The notes: generated by a model from the sequence alone, not told the origin. Positions 25,448 to 33,655 are shown, counted from the first letter of the stretch. The stretch: DNA of 64,000 nucleotides from CAZTDU01 sp050248795 (GCA_050248795.1 JBFWRS010000013.1:24473-88472), one strand, 5' to 3'. A program made the numbers and translations.

Positions 25448-26025
25448 TCCTCGGCCGACAGCCATTCGAGCAGCCTTGCGCGGGTTTCCTCGACGCCGGT
25501 GCGGTCGACGCTGGAGAACAGTATCGCCTCGCCGACGCGCGATTGCGCGAGCTTCAGTACCGCCGCGGCATCGCGGCGCGTCAGCTTGTCGCATTTCGAC
25601 AGCAGCGCGAGGACGCGTACGCCGACCGGCCGCAGCCAGTCGATGAGGTGCACATCGTGAGGCTTGAACGGGTGACGGGCATCCATGATGATCACCACGC
25701 CGACGAGCGTGCTGCGCGATGCGAGGTAGCCGCCGGCGAGCTGGTCCCATTCCTGGCGCACCGCGTCCGGTACCTTGGCATAGCCGTAGCCCGGCAGGTC
25801 GACCAGCACGGCGTCCTCGCCCACCGAGAAGAAGTTCAGTGTCTGCGTGCGGCCGGGTGTTTTGCTGAAGTAGGCGAGACGCTTGCGACCCGCAAGCGCA
25901 TTCAGTGCGCTGGACTTGCCCACGTTCGAGCGTCCCGCGAAGGCGATCTCCGGCGCGCCTTCGGGCGGCAGGTCGGCAAGTTTCGCCACCGAGGTCATGA
26001 ATGCCGCGCTCGCGAACGGATTCAT
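25429..26025 (-). CDS. engB: Ribosome biogenesis GTPase EngB/YsxC
   Basis: A 198-residue essential GTPase needed for maturation of the 50S ribosomal subunit. The G1 motif is FAGRSNVGKSSALNALAG (about 30-47), G2/switch I TPGRTQTLNFF, G3 DLPGYGYAKVP, G4 LSKCDKL and a G5-like SSVDRTG. The length is usual. The gene is divergent from cytochrome c4 across 63 bp, which holds an AT-rich TAATAAAAT stretch likely to serve as a promoter element. Its 3' end overlaps the plus-strand terminator. Confidence 0.95.
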   Translation of the reverse strand: MNPFASAAFMTSVAKLADLPPEGAPEIAFAGRSNVGKSSALNALAGRKRLAYFSKTPGRTQTLNFFSVGEDAVLVDLPGYGYAKVPDAVRQEWDQLAGGYLASRSTLVGVVIIMDARHPFKPHDVHLIDWLRPVGVRVLALLSKCDKLTRRDAAAVLKLAQSRVGEAILFSSVDRTGVEETRARLLEWLSAEDKRNPR

Positions 26026-26088
26026 GGCTGCTGAAACCCGGAATTTCTAATAAAATCGCGGCTTTCCGGGAATCTTGGGAGTTCATTC

Positions 26089-26721
26089 ATGCTTCGACAA
26101 CTGGCACTGGCTGCCGGTATCGCGTTGTGCTGGTCCGGCATTGTGCAGGCACAGGCGGCCAAGCCGGACCCGGCAAAGGGGCAAACCATCGCGCAGCAGG
26201 TCTGCGCCGCGTGCCACGCTGTCGACGGCAACAGCCCGACCTCGGCCAACCCACACCTGGCAGGACAGTTTCCCGAATACCTGGCGAAGCAGCTGAGGAA
26301 CTTCAAGGCCCAGAGCGGCAAGAAGGCCGAGCGCGAAAACGCAATCATGGCCGGCATGGTCGCAAATCTTTCGCCGGAAGACATGAAAAATCTCGCGGCC
26401 TACTATGCGGGCCAGCGGTTGAAGCCGGCGCCGGCGAAGGACAGCAAGCTCGCGGCAGAAGGCCAGAAGCTCTATCGCGGCGGCAATCTCGCCACGGGCG
26501 TCGCGGCCTGCGCCGGATGCCACGGACCCGATGGCGCAGGCATGCCGAGCCAGTATCCGCGCATCGCCGGCCAGTATGCCGAATACACCGAGCTGCAATT
26601 GAAAGCCTTCCGGTCCGGTGCGCGTGCCAATGATCCGGGCGGCATGATGCGCGGCGTCGCCGCGCGCATGACCGATGCCGAGATCAGGGCGGTGGCGGAG
26701 TACGTCGCCGGACTGCGCTAG
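26089..26721 (+). CDS. Diheme cytochrome c4
   Basis: A 210-residue periplasmic protein. A signal peptide (1-23) is followed by two homologous cytochrome domains with heme motifs CAACH (C39-H43) and CAGCH (C141-H145). Both domains carry candidate Met ligands (IMAGMVANLSPEDM and MMRGVAARMTDAEI). Cytochrome c4 passes electrons to cbb3- or aa3-type oxidases in betaproteobacteria and is commonly next to engB, as here. SD-like GGGAG lies 10 bp before the ATG. A b-type cytochrome follows. Confidence 0.94.
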   Translation: MLRQLALAAGIALCWSGIVQAQAAKPDPAKGQTIAQQVCAACHAVDGNSPTSANPHLAGQFPEYLAKQLRNFKAQSGKKAERENAIMAGMVANLSPEDMKNLAAYYAGQRLKPAPAKDSKLAAEGQKLYRGGNLATGVAACAGCHGPDGAGMPSQYPRIAGQYAEYTELQLKAFRSGARANDPGGMMRGVAARMTDAEIRAVAEYVAGLR

Positions 26722-26770
26722 GGGGCGGAATACGCCGACGCATCCCGCTGTATACGAGGGGGTGCACGCG

Positions 26771-27442
26771 ATGAACGAGCAGCCTGTGAAGGTCTGGGAC
26801 GCGCCGGTGCGGCTGTTTCACTGGCTGCTGGTCGCGGCCCTGGCGGTGCTGTTCGTCAGCGGCAAAGTCGGCGGAAACCTGATGCTGTATCACGTCTACG
26901 CCGGCTATACCGTGCTGGCGCTGGTCATCTTCCGCATCCTGTGGGGATTCGCCGGTAGCACCCACGCCCTGTTCGCCAGTTTCCTCGCCGGCCCCTCGCG
27001 TTGCATCGCATTCGCGCGACGACTGTTCAGCCGTGAACCGGCGCCGTTCGCGGGCCACAATCCGCTCGGCGGCTGGATGGTGCTGCTGCTGCTGGTCGCG
27101 CTGCTCGCGCAGGCAGGCACCGGCCTGTTCTCGAACGACGACATCGCGCTGGAAGGCCCGCTGTACGGGCTGGTTTCCAAGGAGCTCTCCGACCGGCTGA
27201 CCAGTTTTCACCGCCTCAATGCAGACATCCTGCTGGTCCTGTCCGGCGTGCACGTCGTGGCGGTACTGTTCCACCTGCTGGTGAAGAAGGAAAACCTGGT
27301 CGCGCCGATGTTCACTGGCGTCAAGCAGCTGCCACCGGAGATCGCGGCGCAGCCCGCGCGTTTCGTCAGCAGCTGGCGGGCGCTGGCGGTATTCGTCGCG
27401 GCGATCGGCGCCGTATACCTGATCGTGAATCGTTCAACCTGA
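26771..27442 (+). CDS. Cytochrome b561-family membrane protein
   Basis: A 223-residue membrane protein with four main helices plus a C-terminal helix. It begins MNEQPVKVWDAPVRLFHWLL, the signature of Ni,Fe-hydrogenase-b/b561 type diheme cytochromes, with His ligands in RLFHWLL, LMLYHVYAGYT, TSFHRLNADILLVLSGVHVV and FHLL. Such proteins move electrons between quinones and periplasmic carriers. SD GAGGGGG lies 8 bp before ATG. It sits between cytochrome c4 and cytochrome c', and its TGA precedes the SD of the c' gene, so b561 and c' are likely partners. Confidence 0.9.
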   Translation: MNEQPVKVWDAPVRLFHWLLVAALAVLFVSGKVGGNLMLYHVYAGYTVLALVIFRILWGFAGSTHALFASFLAGPSRCIAFARRLFSREPAPFAGHNPLGGWMVLLLLVALLAQAGTGLFSNDDIALEGPLYGLVSKELSDRLTSFHRLNADILLVLSGVHVVAVLFHLLVKKENLVAPMFTGVKQLPPEIAAQPARFVSSWRALAVFVAAIGAVYLIVNRST

Positions 27443-27452
27443 GGAGATGTGC

Positions 27453-27911
27453 ATGACAATCAAAGTAGCCGCTTCCGCAGTTGCGTTGCTGATGGGCACC
27501 ACGCTCGCGCTGAACGCGCAGGCGCAGCCCAAGCCTGAGGACCTGGTCAAGCAACGCAAGGCGGCGCTGACGCTGCACGGCAAGTACTTCGGACCGATCG
27601 GCGCGATGGTGCAGGGCAAGGCGCCCTACGATGCGAAGATCGTGGCGCGAAACGCCGCCTATCTCGCGGTGCTTTCCGAGATGCCCTGGGACGGCTTTGC
27701 CGCCAGCACGGAAGGCGTGAAGGACACCAGGGCGAAGCCCGAGATCTACAAGGAGAGGGCGAAGTTCGACAAGGCGGCGATGGACATGAGGGACGCCGTG
27801 GCGAAGCTGAACGCCGCCGCCAAGTCCGGCGACGAGGGCGCGGTGAAGGCTGCGTTCGGCGCCACCGGAAAGACCTGCAAGGCGTGTCACGACGCCTATC
27901 GCAAGGACTGA
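27453..27911 (+). CDS. Cytochrome c' (c-prime)
   Basis: A 152-residue periplasmic protein. A signal peptide ends near LNAQAQ. The remainder is four-helical with one heme site CKACHDAYRKD at the extreme C-terminus, the hallmark of cytochrome c'. These proteins bind NO and CO at a five-coordinate heme and protect against nitrosative stress. Two ATGs are 6 bp apart (27447, 27453); the GAGGAG SD ends right at 27446, so the second has the correct spacing. It follows b561 directly and precedes an ECF sigma gene. Confidence 0.92.
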   Translation: MTIKVAASAVALLMGTTLALNAQAQPKPEDLVKQRKAALTLHGKYFGPIGAMVQGKAPYDAKIVARNAAYLAVLSEMPWDGFAASTEGVKDTRAKPEIYKERAKFDKAAMDMRDAVAKLNAAAKSGDEGAVKAAFGATGKTCKACHDAYRKD

Positions 27912-27939
27912 ACGAAACCCGGGCGGCTAGCCCGGCAAC

Positions 27940-28440
27940 ATGATCGAGTCCGCCCAGATCGTACTGGTGATCCCGCGCCTGCGCCGTTACGCGCGGGCGC
28001 TCACCGGCGAGCGCATATCCGCCGACGACCTGGTGCAGGACACGCTCGAGCGGGCGTGGCGGAAGATGCACCTGTTCCGCACCGGCACCGACCTGCGGGC
28101 ATGGCTGTTCACGGTGATGCACAACGTCTACGTGAACCAGGTGCGCACCGGACGGCTTGCCGTCGTCGATGGCGAGGACCTGGCCGAGATTCCCGAGCGC
28201 GCCGGCGAAGCCGATGGCCTCGCGATGCGGGACCTCGACCGCGCGATCGCGTGCCTGCCGGACGAGCAGCGCGAGGTGCTGCTGCTGGTCGCGCTCGAGG
28301 ACATGACATACGACGAGGCGGCGCGCGCGCTGGACGTACCGATCGGCACGGTGATGTCGCGGCTGTCGCGTGCGCGCGAGAAGCTGCGCGCGATGATGCA
28401 GGGCCTGCCCGCGGCGTCAAAGCTGCACGTGGTGAAGTGA
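27940..28440 (+). CDS. ECF-type RNA polymerase sigma factor
   Basis: A 166-residue sigma factor with only regions 2 and 4. Region 2: LRRYARALTGERISADDLVQ then DTLERAWRKMHLFRTGTDLR and AWLFTVMHNVYVNQVR. Region 4: LPDEQREVLLLVALEDMTYD and a helix-turn-helix EAARALDVPIGTVMSRLSRAREKL. No SD is visible; a 6-bp hairpin (CCGGGC 27919-27924 with GCCCGG 27930-27935) stands just before the ATG and might restrict translation. The next gene, 2 bp downstream, is a membrane protein fitting an anti-sigma factor. The neighbouring msrPQ suggests an oxidative-stress regulon. Confidence 0.92.
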   Translation: MIESAQIVLVIPRLRRYARALTGERISADDLVQDTLERAWRKMHLFRTGTDLRAWLFTVMHNVYVNQVRTGRLAVVDGEDLAEIPERAGEADGLAMRDLDRAIACLPDEQREVLLLVALEDMTYDEAARALDVPIGTVMSRLSRAREKLRAMMQGLPAASKLHVVK

Positions 28441-28442
28441 CG

Positions 28443-29120
28443 ATGGCGAGATTCGATGAAACCGAAGGCGATCTGAACGTGCTGTCGCAGGCCTTGCACG
28501 AGCGCTATGACGCGGTGCTGGACGAAGCGGTACCGGAGCGGCTGTTGCGGGCTGCCAGGCCGCGCCTGCGACGCTTCGCGCTCGCGGCCGGCTGGGTCGT
28601 ACTGGGTGCTGCGGTCGGCGTGGTCACCGGCTGGCAGCTGCATTCCGCGCGGCAGGCGCCGGTGGTGCAGGCGCAGGGTGAGGTCGGCGCCTTCGTGCGC
28701 CGGGCCGCCGTCGCGCACGCAACCTATTCGCCCGAGGTACGCCATCCGGTGGAGGTAGCCGCGGACCAGGAGGCACACCTGGTCGCGTGGCTGTCCAAGC
28801 GCCTGGGTGCGACGGTGCGTGCGCCGAAGCTGGACAGCGTGGGCTACAGCCTGGTGGGTGGACGCCTGCTTCCAGGCGATGCGGGCCGCCCGGTGGCGCA
28901 GTTCATGTACCAGTGCAAGCAGGGAACCCGCATCACGCTGTATGTGCGCACCGACGCGCGCAACAGTGGTGACACCGCGTTCCGCTTTTCTTCCGAGGGC
29001 AATGTCCGCGTGTTCTACTGGATAGATCGCAGCTTCGGCTACGCGGTCTCGTCCGCGGACGTCAGCAAGGATACGCTGCTGAAGGTCGCGACCGCGGCTT
29101 ACGGCCAGTTGAACCCGTAA
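28443..29120 (+). CDS. Putative anti-sigma factor, single-pass membrane protein
   Basis: A 225-residue protein with a cytoplasmic N-terminus of about 44 residues (MARFDETEGDLNVLSQALHE), one membrane helix (FALAAGWVVLGAAVGVVTGW, about 45-64) and a periplasmic domain of about 160 residues. This is the layout of anti-sigma factors co-transcribed with ECF sigmas. I see no zinc-binding HxxxCxxC motif. The C-terminal part contains GYSLVGGRLLPGDAGRPVAQ, a motif common in putative transmembrane anti-sigma proteins of betaproteobacteria. It starts 2 bp after the sigma stop. Role inferred from position and topology. Confidence 0.75.
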   Translation: MARFDETEGDLNVLSQALHERYDAVLDEAVPERLLRAARPRLRRFALAAGWVVLGAAVGVVTGWQLHSARQAPVVQAQGEVGAFVRRAAVAHATYSPEVRHPVEVAADQEAHLVAWLSKRLGATVRAPKLDSVGYSLVGGRLLPGDAGRPVAQFMYQCKQGTRITLYVRTDARNSGDTAFRFSSEGNVRVFYWIDRSFGYAVSSADVSKDTLLKVATAAYGQLNP

Positions 29121-29133
29121 GCTCGCCGCGGCC

Positions 29134-29150
29134 CGGCCGACTAACGGCCG
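29134..29150. other. Hairpin between anti-sigma gene and msrP
   Basis: CGGCCG (29134-29139) pairs with CGGCCG (29145-29150) across ACTAA, in the 47-bp gap before msrP. There is no T-tract, so it is a weak terminator at best; it may be an mRNA processing or stability element, or chance. Confidence 0.3.
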
Positions 29151-29167
29151 TTAACCGGAGATCCCGC

Positions 29168-30121
29168 ATGCTGATCAGGACCCCCGCCGACCTCCTGCCA
29201 TCGGAGATCACGCCTCGCGAGCTGTACCAGCGCCGCAGGGAATTCCTCAAGCGGGCGGCCGCGCTCGGCCTGGCGGGCTCGATCCTGCCGCCCTCTCTGG
29301 CGCAGAAACCCGCCGCGGCGAAGCTGCCGGGCAGGCCCAGCCCCTTCAGCGCGAAGGACAAGCTCACGCCCTACAAGGACGTGACGACCTACAACAACTT
29401 CTACGAGTTCGGCACCGACAAGCACGAGCCGGCACAGTTCGCCCATCGCATGAAGACACGGCCGTGGAGCGTGATGGTCGAAGGCGAGGTAGGCAAGCCC
29501 GGGCCGATGAACATCGAAGACCTGCTGGCGATGGCGCCGATGGAGGAGCGCATCTACCGCATGCGCTGCGTCGAAGGCTGGTCGATGGTGATCCCGTGGG
29601 TAGGCTATCCGCTGTCGGCGCTCATCAAGCGGGTCGAGCCCACGTCGCGGGCGAAGTTCGTCACCTTCACGACCCTGATGGATCGGGGCTCGATGCCGGG
29701 GTTGCTGACGCGGTCGCTGAAGTGGCCGTATGTCGAGGGCCTGCGCATGGACGAAGCGATGCATCCGCTGGCGATCCTGTGCTTCGGCCTGTACGGGGAA
29801 GTGCTGCCTAACCAGAACGGCGCACCGGTACGGCTGGTCGTGCCCTGGAAGTACGGCTTCAAGAGCGGCAAGTCGATCGTCAGGATCGGCTTCGTCGAGA
29901 AGCAGCCGAAGGTCTCCTGGGAGCTCGCCGCCGCGCACGAGTATGGGTTCTATTCCAACGTGAACCCGAACGTGGACCATCCGCGCTGGAGCCAGGCCAC
30001 CGAGCGGCGCATCGGCGAAGACGGATTCTTCCAGCCAAAGCGAAAGACGCTGCTGTTCAACGGCTACGCGGACCAGGTCGCGAGCCTGTACGCAGGCATG
30101 GACCTGAAGAAGCACTTCTGA
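29168..30121 (+). CDS. msrP: Protein-methionine-sulfoxide reductase, molybdenum subunit MsrP
   Basis: A 317-residue periplasmic molybdoenzyme (formerly YedY) that repairs oxidised methionines in envelope proteins. A twin-arginine signal is seen as RRREFLKRAAALGLAGS (22-38). C134 in IYRMRCVEGWSMVIPW is the Mo-pterin ligand. The conserved motifs NNFYEFGTDKHEPA and VPWKYGFKSGKSIV are present and length is typical. SD GGAG precedes the ATG. Its stop overlaps the msrQ start by one base. An ECF sigma/anti-sigma pair is immediately upstream, which is a plausible control for a repair system induced by reactive chlorine or oxygen species. Confidence 0.96.
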   Translation: MLIRTPADLLPSEITPRELYQRRREFLKRAAALGLAGSILPPSLAQKPAAAKLPGRPSPFSAKDKLTPYKDVTTYNNFYEFGTDKHEPAQFAHRMKTRPWSVMVEGEVGKPGPMNIEDLLAMAPMEERIYRMRCVEGWSMVIPWVGYPLSALIKRVEPTSRAKFVTFTTLMDRGSMPGLLTRSLKWPYVEGLRMDEAMHPLAILCFGLYGEVLPNQNGAPVRLVVPWKYGFKSGKSIVRIGFVEKQPKVSWELAAAHEYGFYSNVNPNVDHPRWSQATERRIGEDGFFQPKRKTLLFNGYADQVASLYAGMDLKKHF

Positions 30122-30699
30122 TGGCGTGGGCGAAGGCGGCGCTGTTCGCCGCCTGCCTCGCGCCGTTCGCGCGGCTCGTCGTCCTTGGCATCGGCGCCGA
30201 CCTGGGCACCAACCCGGTGGAGGCGGTGACCCGGTCCACAGGATGGTGGACGCTGTTCCTGCTGTGCGCGACGCTCGCCGTGACGCCGCTGCGCAGGGCT
30301 ACCGGCTGGAACCGCCTGCTGCTGGTGCGCCGCATGCTCGGGCTGTTCACGTTCTTCTACGCCTCGCTGCACTTCGCTACCTACGTCTGGCTCGACGTGT
30401 GGTTCGACCTGGCTGCCGTGGTGAAGGACATCGTGAAGCGTCCTTTCATCACCGTGGGATTCGCTGCTTTCGTATTGCTGCTGCCGCTTGCGGCAACCTC
30501 GACTGACTCGATGCAGCGGCGGCTCGGGCGCAACTGGCGGCGGCTGCATAGCGCCATCTACGTAGTGGCGATACTGGGGGTGCTGCACTACTGGTGGCTG
30601 GTGAAGAGCGACCTTACCGAGCCGATGCTGTTTGCGCTCGTGGTGGCGGCGCTGCTGGGCGCGCGCCTGGCGCAGTGGCCGATCCCGCGTCGTCGCTAG
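30121..30699 (+). CDS. msrQ: Heme-binding membrane subunit MsrQ
   Basis: A 192-residue membrane protein of the ferric-reductase-like fold (formerly YedZ), supplying quinol electrons to MsrP. Six hydrophobic segments can be seen. The key features are GWWTLFLLCATLAVTPLRR, RRMLGLFTFFYASLHFATYV with the heme His, RPFITVGFAAFVLLLPLAAT, and WRRLHSAIYVVAILGVLHYW with two further His residues. ATG overlaps the msrP stop. It ends in a CTAG that also holds the stop of the converging acetyltransferase gene. Confidence 0.95.
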   Translation: MAWAKAALFAACLAPFARLVVLGIGADLGTNPVEAVTRSTGWWTLFLLCATLAVTPLRRATGWNRLLLVRRMLGLFTFFYASLHFATYVWLDVWFDLAAVVKDIVKRPFITVGFAAFVLLLPLAATSTDSMQRRLGRNWRRLHSAIYVVAILGVLHYWWLVKSDLTEPMLFALVVAALLGARLAQWPIPRRR

Positions 30700-31349
30700 G
30701 CCTGGCGCTGGCGCGCATCCAGGCGCGTCTTCTGGCGCCCCTGCGCGTCGAAGTTCCCCGGCGCGAGCCAGCGCTCGTATTCGGCCCGCAGCCCGGGCCA
30801 CTCCACGTCGACGATGGAGAACCATGCCGTGTCGCGGTTGGCGCCCTTGACCCACATGTGCTGCCGGAACAGGCCCTCGTAGCTGAAGCCGAAGCGCAGT
30901 GCCGCGGCTTTCGAGGGCGCATTCAGGTTGTTGCACTTCCACTCGAAGCGCCGGTAGCCGAGCTCGTCGAACGCATGTCGCGCGAACAGGAACAGCGCCT
31001 CGGTGGCGATGCGGGTGCGCGCAGCCCCCGCTCCCCAGCAGATGTTGCCGATCTCGATGACGCCGTGCTCGGGCGTGATCCGCATCAGCGCCTGCCGGCC
31101 GACTGCCTTCGACGACGCGCGGTCGACTACGGCGAAGAACAGCGGGTCATTGCCGGCCATGGCCTTCGCAACCCATGCGTCCATCGCCGATGCATCCGCC
31201 GGCGGAGCGTCGGGCAGCCAGTCGTAGAGCCCGGGGGCGCGGCAGGATTCGTAGAGCGCCGTTGCGTGCGCGGGCGCGAGCGGCTCGAGCTGGCAATACC
31301 CGCCATCCAGGGCGATGCGCGACGGGCGCGGACGGGGAAGCTGCACCAC
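30696..31349 (-). CDS. GNAT family N-acetyltransferase (RimJ-like)
   Basis: A 217-residue acetyltransferase. GNAT motif A is loosely visible as GNICWGAGAARTRIATEALF (about 101-120), and RRFEWKCNNLNAPSKAAALR with FGFSYEGLFRQHMWVKG matches the RimJ/RimL subgroup, which acetylates protein N-termini or small molecules. The substrate cannot be deduced. It lies 2 bp downstream of the NYN-domain gene on the same strand, and its stop overlaps that of msrQ in CTAG. Confidence 0.86.
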   Translation of the reverse strand: MVQLPRPRPSRIALDGGYCQLEPLAPAHATALYESCRAPGLYDWLPDAPPADASAMDAWVAKAMAGNDPLFFAVVDRASSKAVGRQALMRITPEHGVIEIGNICWGAGAARTRIATEALFLFARHAFDELGYRRFEWKCNNLNAPSKAAALRFGFSYEGLFRQHMWVKGANRDTAWFSIVDVEWPGLRAEYERWLAPGNFDAQGRQKTRLDARQRQA

Positions 31350-31351
31350 GG

Positions 31352-32155
31352 CTATGCCGGCCTGATGATGTAGCCGCCCGACTTCTCGTCGCGCTCCAGC
31401 GTGACGAGCTTGCGTGCCGCCACTTCGTCGAGCAGGTCGGAAAACGCGCGAAAGCCGTAGTAGGACTCGTTGAATCCGGGCTTCCGGCGCTTCAGCGCCT
31501 GCTTGACCATCGAGCCCCAGATCTTCTCGCCCTCGCCGCGTTCGGCGATCAGCGCGACGACGGTCTCGAGTACCAGGTCTACCGCCTCCTGCTTCTTGTC
31601 GGCGCCGGCGGCGCTCCCGCCGCCTGCCGCCGGCGCGGCGCCGGAGGTTTCCTTGCGCTTCTTCGCCGCCCGGCGCTTGGCTTCCTCCTCGCGCACCAGG
31701 TCGTCATAGAAGATGAATTCGTCGCAGTTGGAGATCAGCAGGTCGGAAGACGAATTCTTCACGCCGACGCCGATCACGGTCTTCGCGTTCTCGCGCAGCT
31801 TGGACACCAGCGGCGAGAAATCGGAGTCCCCGCTGACGATGACGAAGCTGTCGACGTGCGACTTCGTGTAGCAGAGGTCCAGCGCATCCACCACCATGCG
31901 GATGTCGGCGGAGTTCTTTCCCGACTGGCGCACGTGGGGGATCTCGATCAGCTCGAAGGCCGCGGCATGCATCGGCGCCTTGAAGTCCTTGTAGCGGTCC
32001 CAGTCGCAGTAGGCTTTCTTGACCACGATCGAGCCCTTGAGCAGCAGCCGCTCGAGCACCTTGCCGATGTCGAAATGGGCGTACTTGGCTTCGCGCACGC
32101 CGAGCGCGACGTTCTCGAAGTCGCAGAAGACGGCGAGATTACGGGTGTCGTTCAT
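31352..32155 (-). CDS. NYN-domain ribonuclease-like protein with C-terminal OST-HTH/LOTUS-type domain
   Basis: A 267-residue protein. Residues 1-150 form a PIN-like NYN domain with the acidic set: D12 in VFCDFENVALGV, D86 in KNSADIRMVVDAL, and the pair in SGDSDFSPLVSKL. A basic, Ala/Gly-rich linker (about 155-185) follows, then a winged-helix of the OST-HTH/LOTUS kind (IWGSMVKQALKRRKPGFNES then YYGFRAFSDLLDEV). NYN proteins are RNases; LOTUS domains bind RNA. The combination is widespread in bacteria, but the target is unknown. It lies 18 bp downstream of lysA, across a perfect TGACCATGGTCA palindrome (32165-32176). Confidence 0.88.
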   Translation of the reverse strand: MNDTRNLAVFCDFENVALGVREAKYAHFDIGKVLERLLLKGSIVVKKAYCDWDRYKDFKAPMHAAAFELIEIPHVRQSGKNSADIRMVVDALDLCYTKSHVDSFVIVSGDSDFSPLVSKLRENAKTVIGVGVKNSSSDLLISNCDEFIFYDDLVREEEAKRRAAKKRKETSGAAPAAGGGSAAGADKKQEAVDLVLETVVALIAERGEGEKIWGSMVKQALKRRKPGFNESYYGFRAFSDLLDEVAARKLVTLERDEKSGGYIIRPA

Positions 32156-32173
32156 CGATTGTCCTGACCATGG

Positions 32174-33424
32174 TCACCATGAAGGGATCTGCTCCTGCGC
32201 GTAGAGGTCTTCCACCGCCTCGCGCCGGCGCACCAGGCGGGCCTCGCGGCCCGACACCATGACTTCCGCGGCGCGGGGCCTGGAGTTGTAGTTCGAGCTC
32301 ATGCTCATGCCGTATGCGCCCGCCGACATGATCGCGAGCATGTCGCCCTCGCGCGCGGCGATGCGCCGGTCCCGGGCCAGGACGTCCGCGCTCTCGCACA
32401 CCGGACCGACAACATCGTAGACAGGCGCGTCGTCGGCGGCATCCTGCGTGCGCAGCGGCATCACATCGTGCCAGGCGCCGTAGAGCGAGGGCCGCATCAG
32501 GTCGTTCATCGCGGCGTCGGTGACGAGGAAGTTCCGCTCCTCGCCCGGCTTGACATACTCCACGCGCGTCAGCAGGACGCCTGCATTGCCGACGATCGCA
32601 CGACCGGGATCGACGACGACCGTTTCCCTGCGACCGGCGAGCAGGCCGAGTGCGCCATCGAGAAACTCTGCGATCGGCGCCGGTGACTCGTCCCTGTAGC
32701 GGATGCCGAATCCGCCGCCGAGGTCGATGTGCGAGAGCTGGATTCCCGCGCGCTCGAGCCTGTCCACCAGCGCAACCATCCTCGCGGCGGCGTCAATGAA
32801 GGGCGCTGACCCTGTCATCTGCGAGCCGATGTGGAAGCCCACGCCGACGAGCTGCACATGCGCAAGACGCGAGGCTTCGAGGTACAGCCGCTCTGCATCG
32901 CCATACGCAACGCCGAACTTGTTCTGCTTCAGCCCGGTCGAGATATACGGGTGCGTCTTCGCGTCGACATCCGGATTCACGCGGAACGCAACCGGCGCCC
33001 GCAATCCGCGCCGTCCGGCCACGCTGTTGACCCGTGCCAGTTCCGCTTCTGACTCGAGGTTGATCGACAGTACCCCCGCCTCCAGCGCGCGCAGGATCTC
33101 GGCCTCGGATTTTCCCACGCCAGAGAACACGGTCCTGTGCGGGTCGCCGCCGGCTGCAAGCACCCGCGACAGTTCGCCGCCGGAGACGATGTCGAATCCC
33201 GCGCCCAGTCCTGCCATCAGCGCGAGTACCGCGAGGTTGGAGTTCGCCTTGACCGAGTAGCAGACCAGCGCCGGCCTGCCCGCGAGCGCGCCGAGGAACT
33301 CCTGGTAGGCGCCCTCCATGGCGGCGCGAGAATACACGTAGCATGGCGTGCCGAAGCGGCGCCCGATATCCTCGAGTGGCAGGTCCTCGGCGCAAAGCAC
33401 GCCGTTGCGGTAGGCAAACGCCAT
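32174..33424 (-). CDS. lysA: Diaminopimelate decarboxylase
   Basis: A 416-residue PLP enzyme making lysine from meso-diaminopimelate. K59 in VCYSVKANSNLAVL is the cofactor lysine; HIGSQMTGSAPFIDAA and LDLGGGFGIRYRDESPAP-like segments match fold type III decarboxylases; the C-terminal VGPVCESADVLARDR carries the active-site Cys from the partner subunit. ATG 33424 gives MAFAYRNGVLCAEDLPLEDI, as in homologs; the open frame upstream covers lptM in another frame. It follows lptM with 8 bp between. Confidence 0.95.
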   Translation of the reverse strand: MAFAYRNGVLCAEDLPLEDIGRRFGTPCYVYSRAAMEGAYQEFLGALAGRPALVCYSVKANSNLAVLALMAGLGAGFDIVSGGELSRVLAAGGDPHRTVFSGVGKSEAEILRALEAGVLSINLESEAELARVNSVAGRRGLRAPVAFRVNPDVDAKTHPYISTGLKQNKFGVAYGDAERLYLEASRLAHVQLVGVGFHIGSQMTGSAPFIDAAARMVALVDRLERAGIQLSHIDLGGGFGIRYRDESPAPIAEFLDGALGLLAGRRETVVVDPGRAIVGNAGVLLTRVEYVKPGEERNFLVTDAAMNDLMRPSLYGAWHDVMPLRTQDAADDAPVYDVVGPVCESADVLARDRRIAAREGDMLAIMSAGAYGMSMSSNYNSRPRAAEVMVSGREARLVRRREAVEDLYAQEQIPSW

Positions 33425-33432
33425 TGCGGAAC

Positions 33433-33633
33433 CTACTTCGGCGCGCGGGCGCCGTCGGACTCGGCGTCGGCCGGCAGGCCGCTGGGGTAGGGAACCGGCT
33501 TGTACTCGTCGCCCCTCACCGGCTTGACGTTCGGTGGCGGATTCTCGCGCAGGTAAAGCGGTCCCTTCTGGCCGCATCCCGCAAGCGCGGCGCCAACGAT
33601 GGTGGCGAAAAGCAGTGGGTGCGCGATACGCAT
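33433..33633 (-). CDS. lptM: LPS translocon maturation chaperone LptM-like small lipoprotein
   Basis: A 66-residue lipoprotein. The signal MRIAHPLLFATIVGAALAGC ends in a lipobox with C20, followed by GQKGPLYL, the hallmark of the YifL/LptM family. In E. coli this protein helps assemble the LptDE outer-membrane translocon. The charged, Pro-rich tail is not conserved. The position between lysA and cyaY is the classic arrangement in betaproteobacteria and gammaproteobacteria. An ATG eight codons upstream (33657) is in frame but would spoil the signal peptide. Confidence 0.9.
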   Translation of the reverse strand: MRIAHPLLFATIVGAALAGCGQKGPLYLRENPPPNVKPVRGDEYKPVPYPSGLPADAESDGARAPK

Positions 33634-33644
33634 GACGGGGCCGG

Positions 33645-33655
33645 TAGAATCGGGC
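33645..33655 (+). promoter_or_regulatory. TAGAAT -10-like element just upstream of cyaY
   Basis: TAGAAT (33645-33650) is 5 bp before an in-frame ATG at 33656 and 26 bp before the ATG preferred for cyaY at 33677. Used as a -10, it would give either a leaderless message from 33656 or a short leader carrying AGGAA for 33677. Confidence 0.35.

Noticed and set aside
26727..26755. GGAATA and GTATAC 17 bp apart upstream of the b561 gene as an ECF-type promoter.
   Set aside because: A transcript starting 6-7 bp after GTATAC would begin within the SD of the gene, so the arrangement is unlikely to work.
32165..32176. The perfect palindrome TGACCATGGTCA between lysA and the NYN gene as an operator.
   Set aside because: It overlaps the lysA stop codon in the middle of a likely operon; a short palindrome of this kind can arise by chance, and no matching second site was seen.
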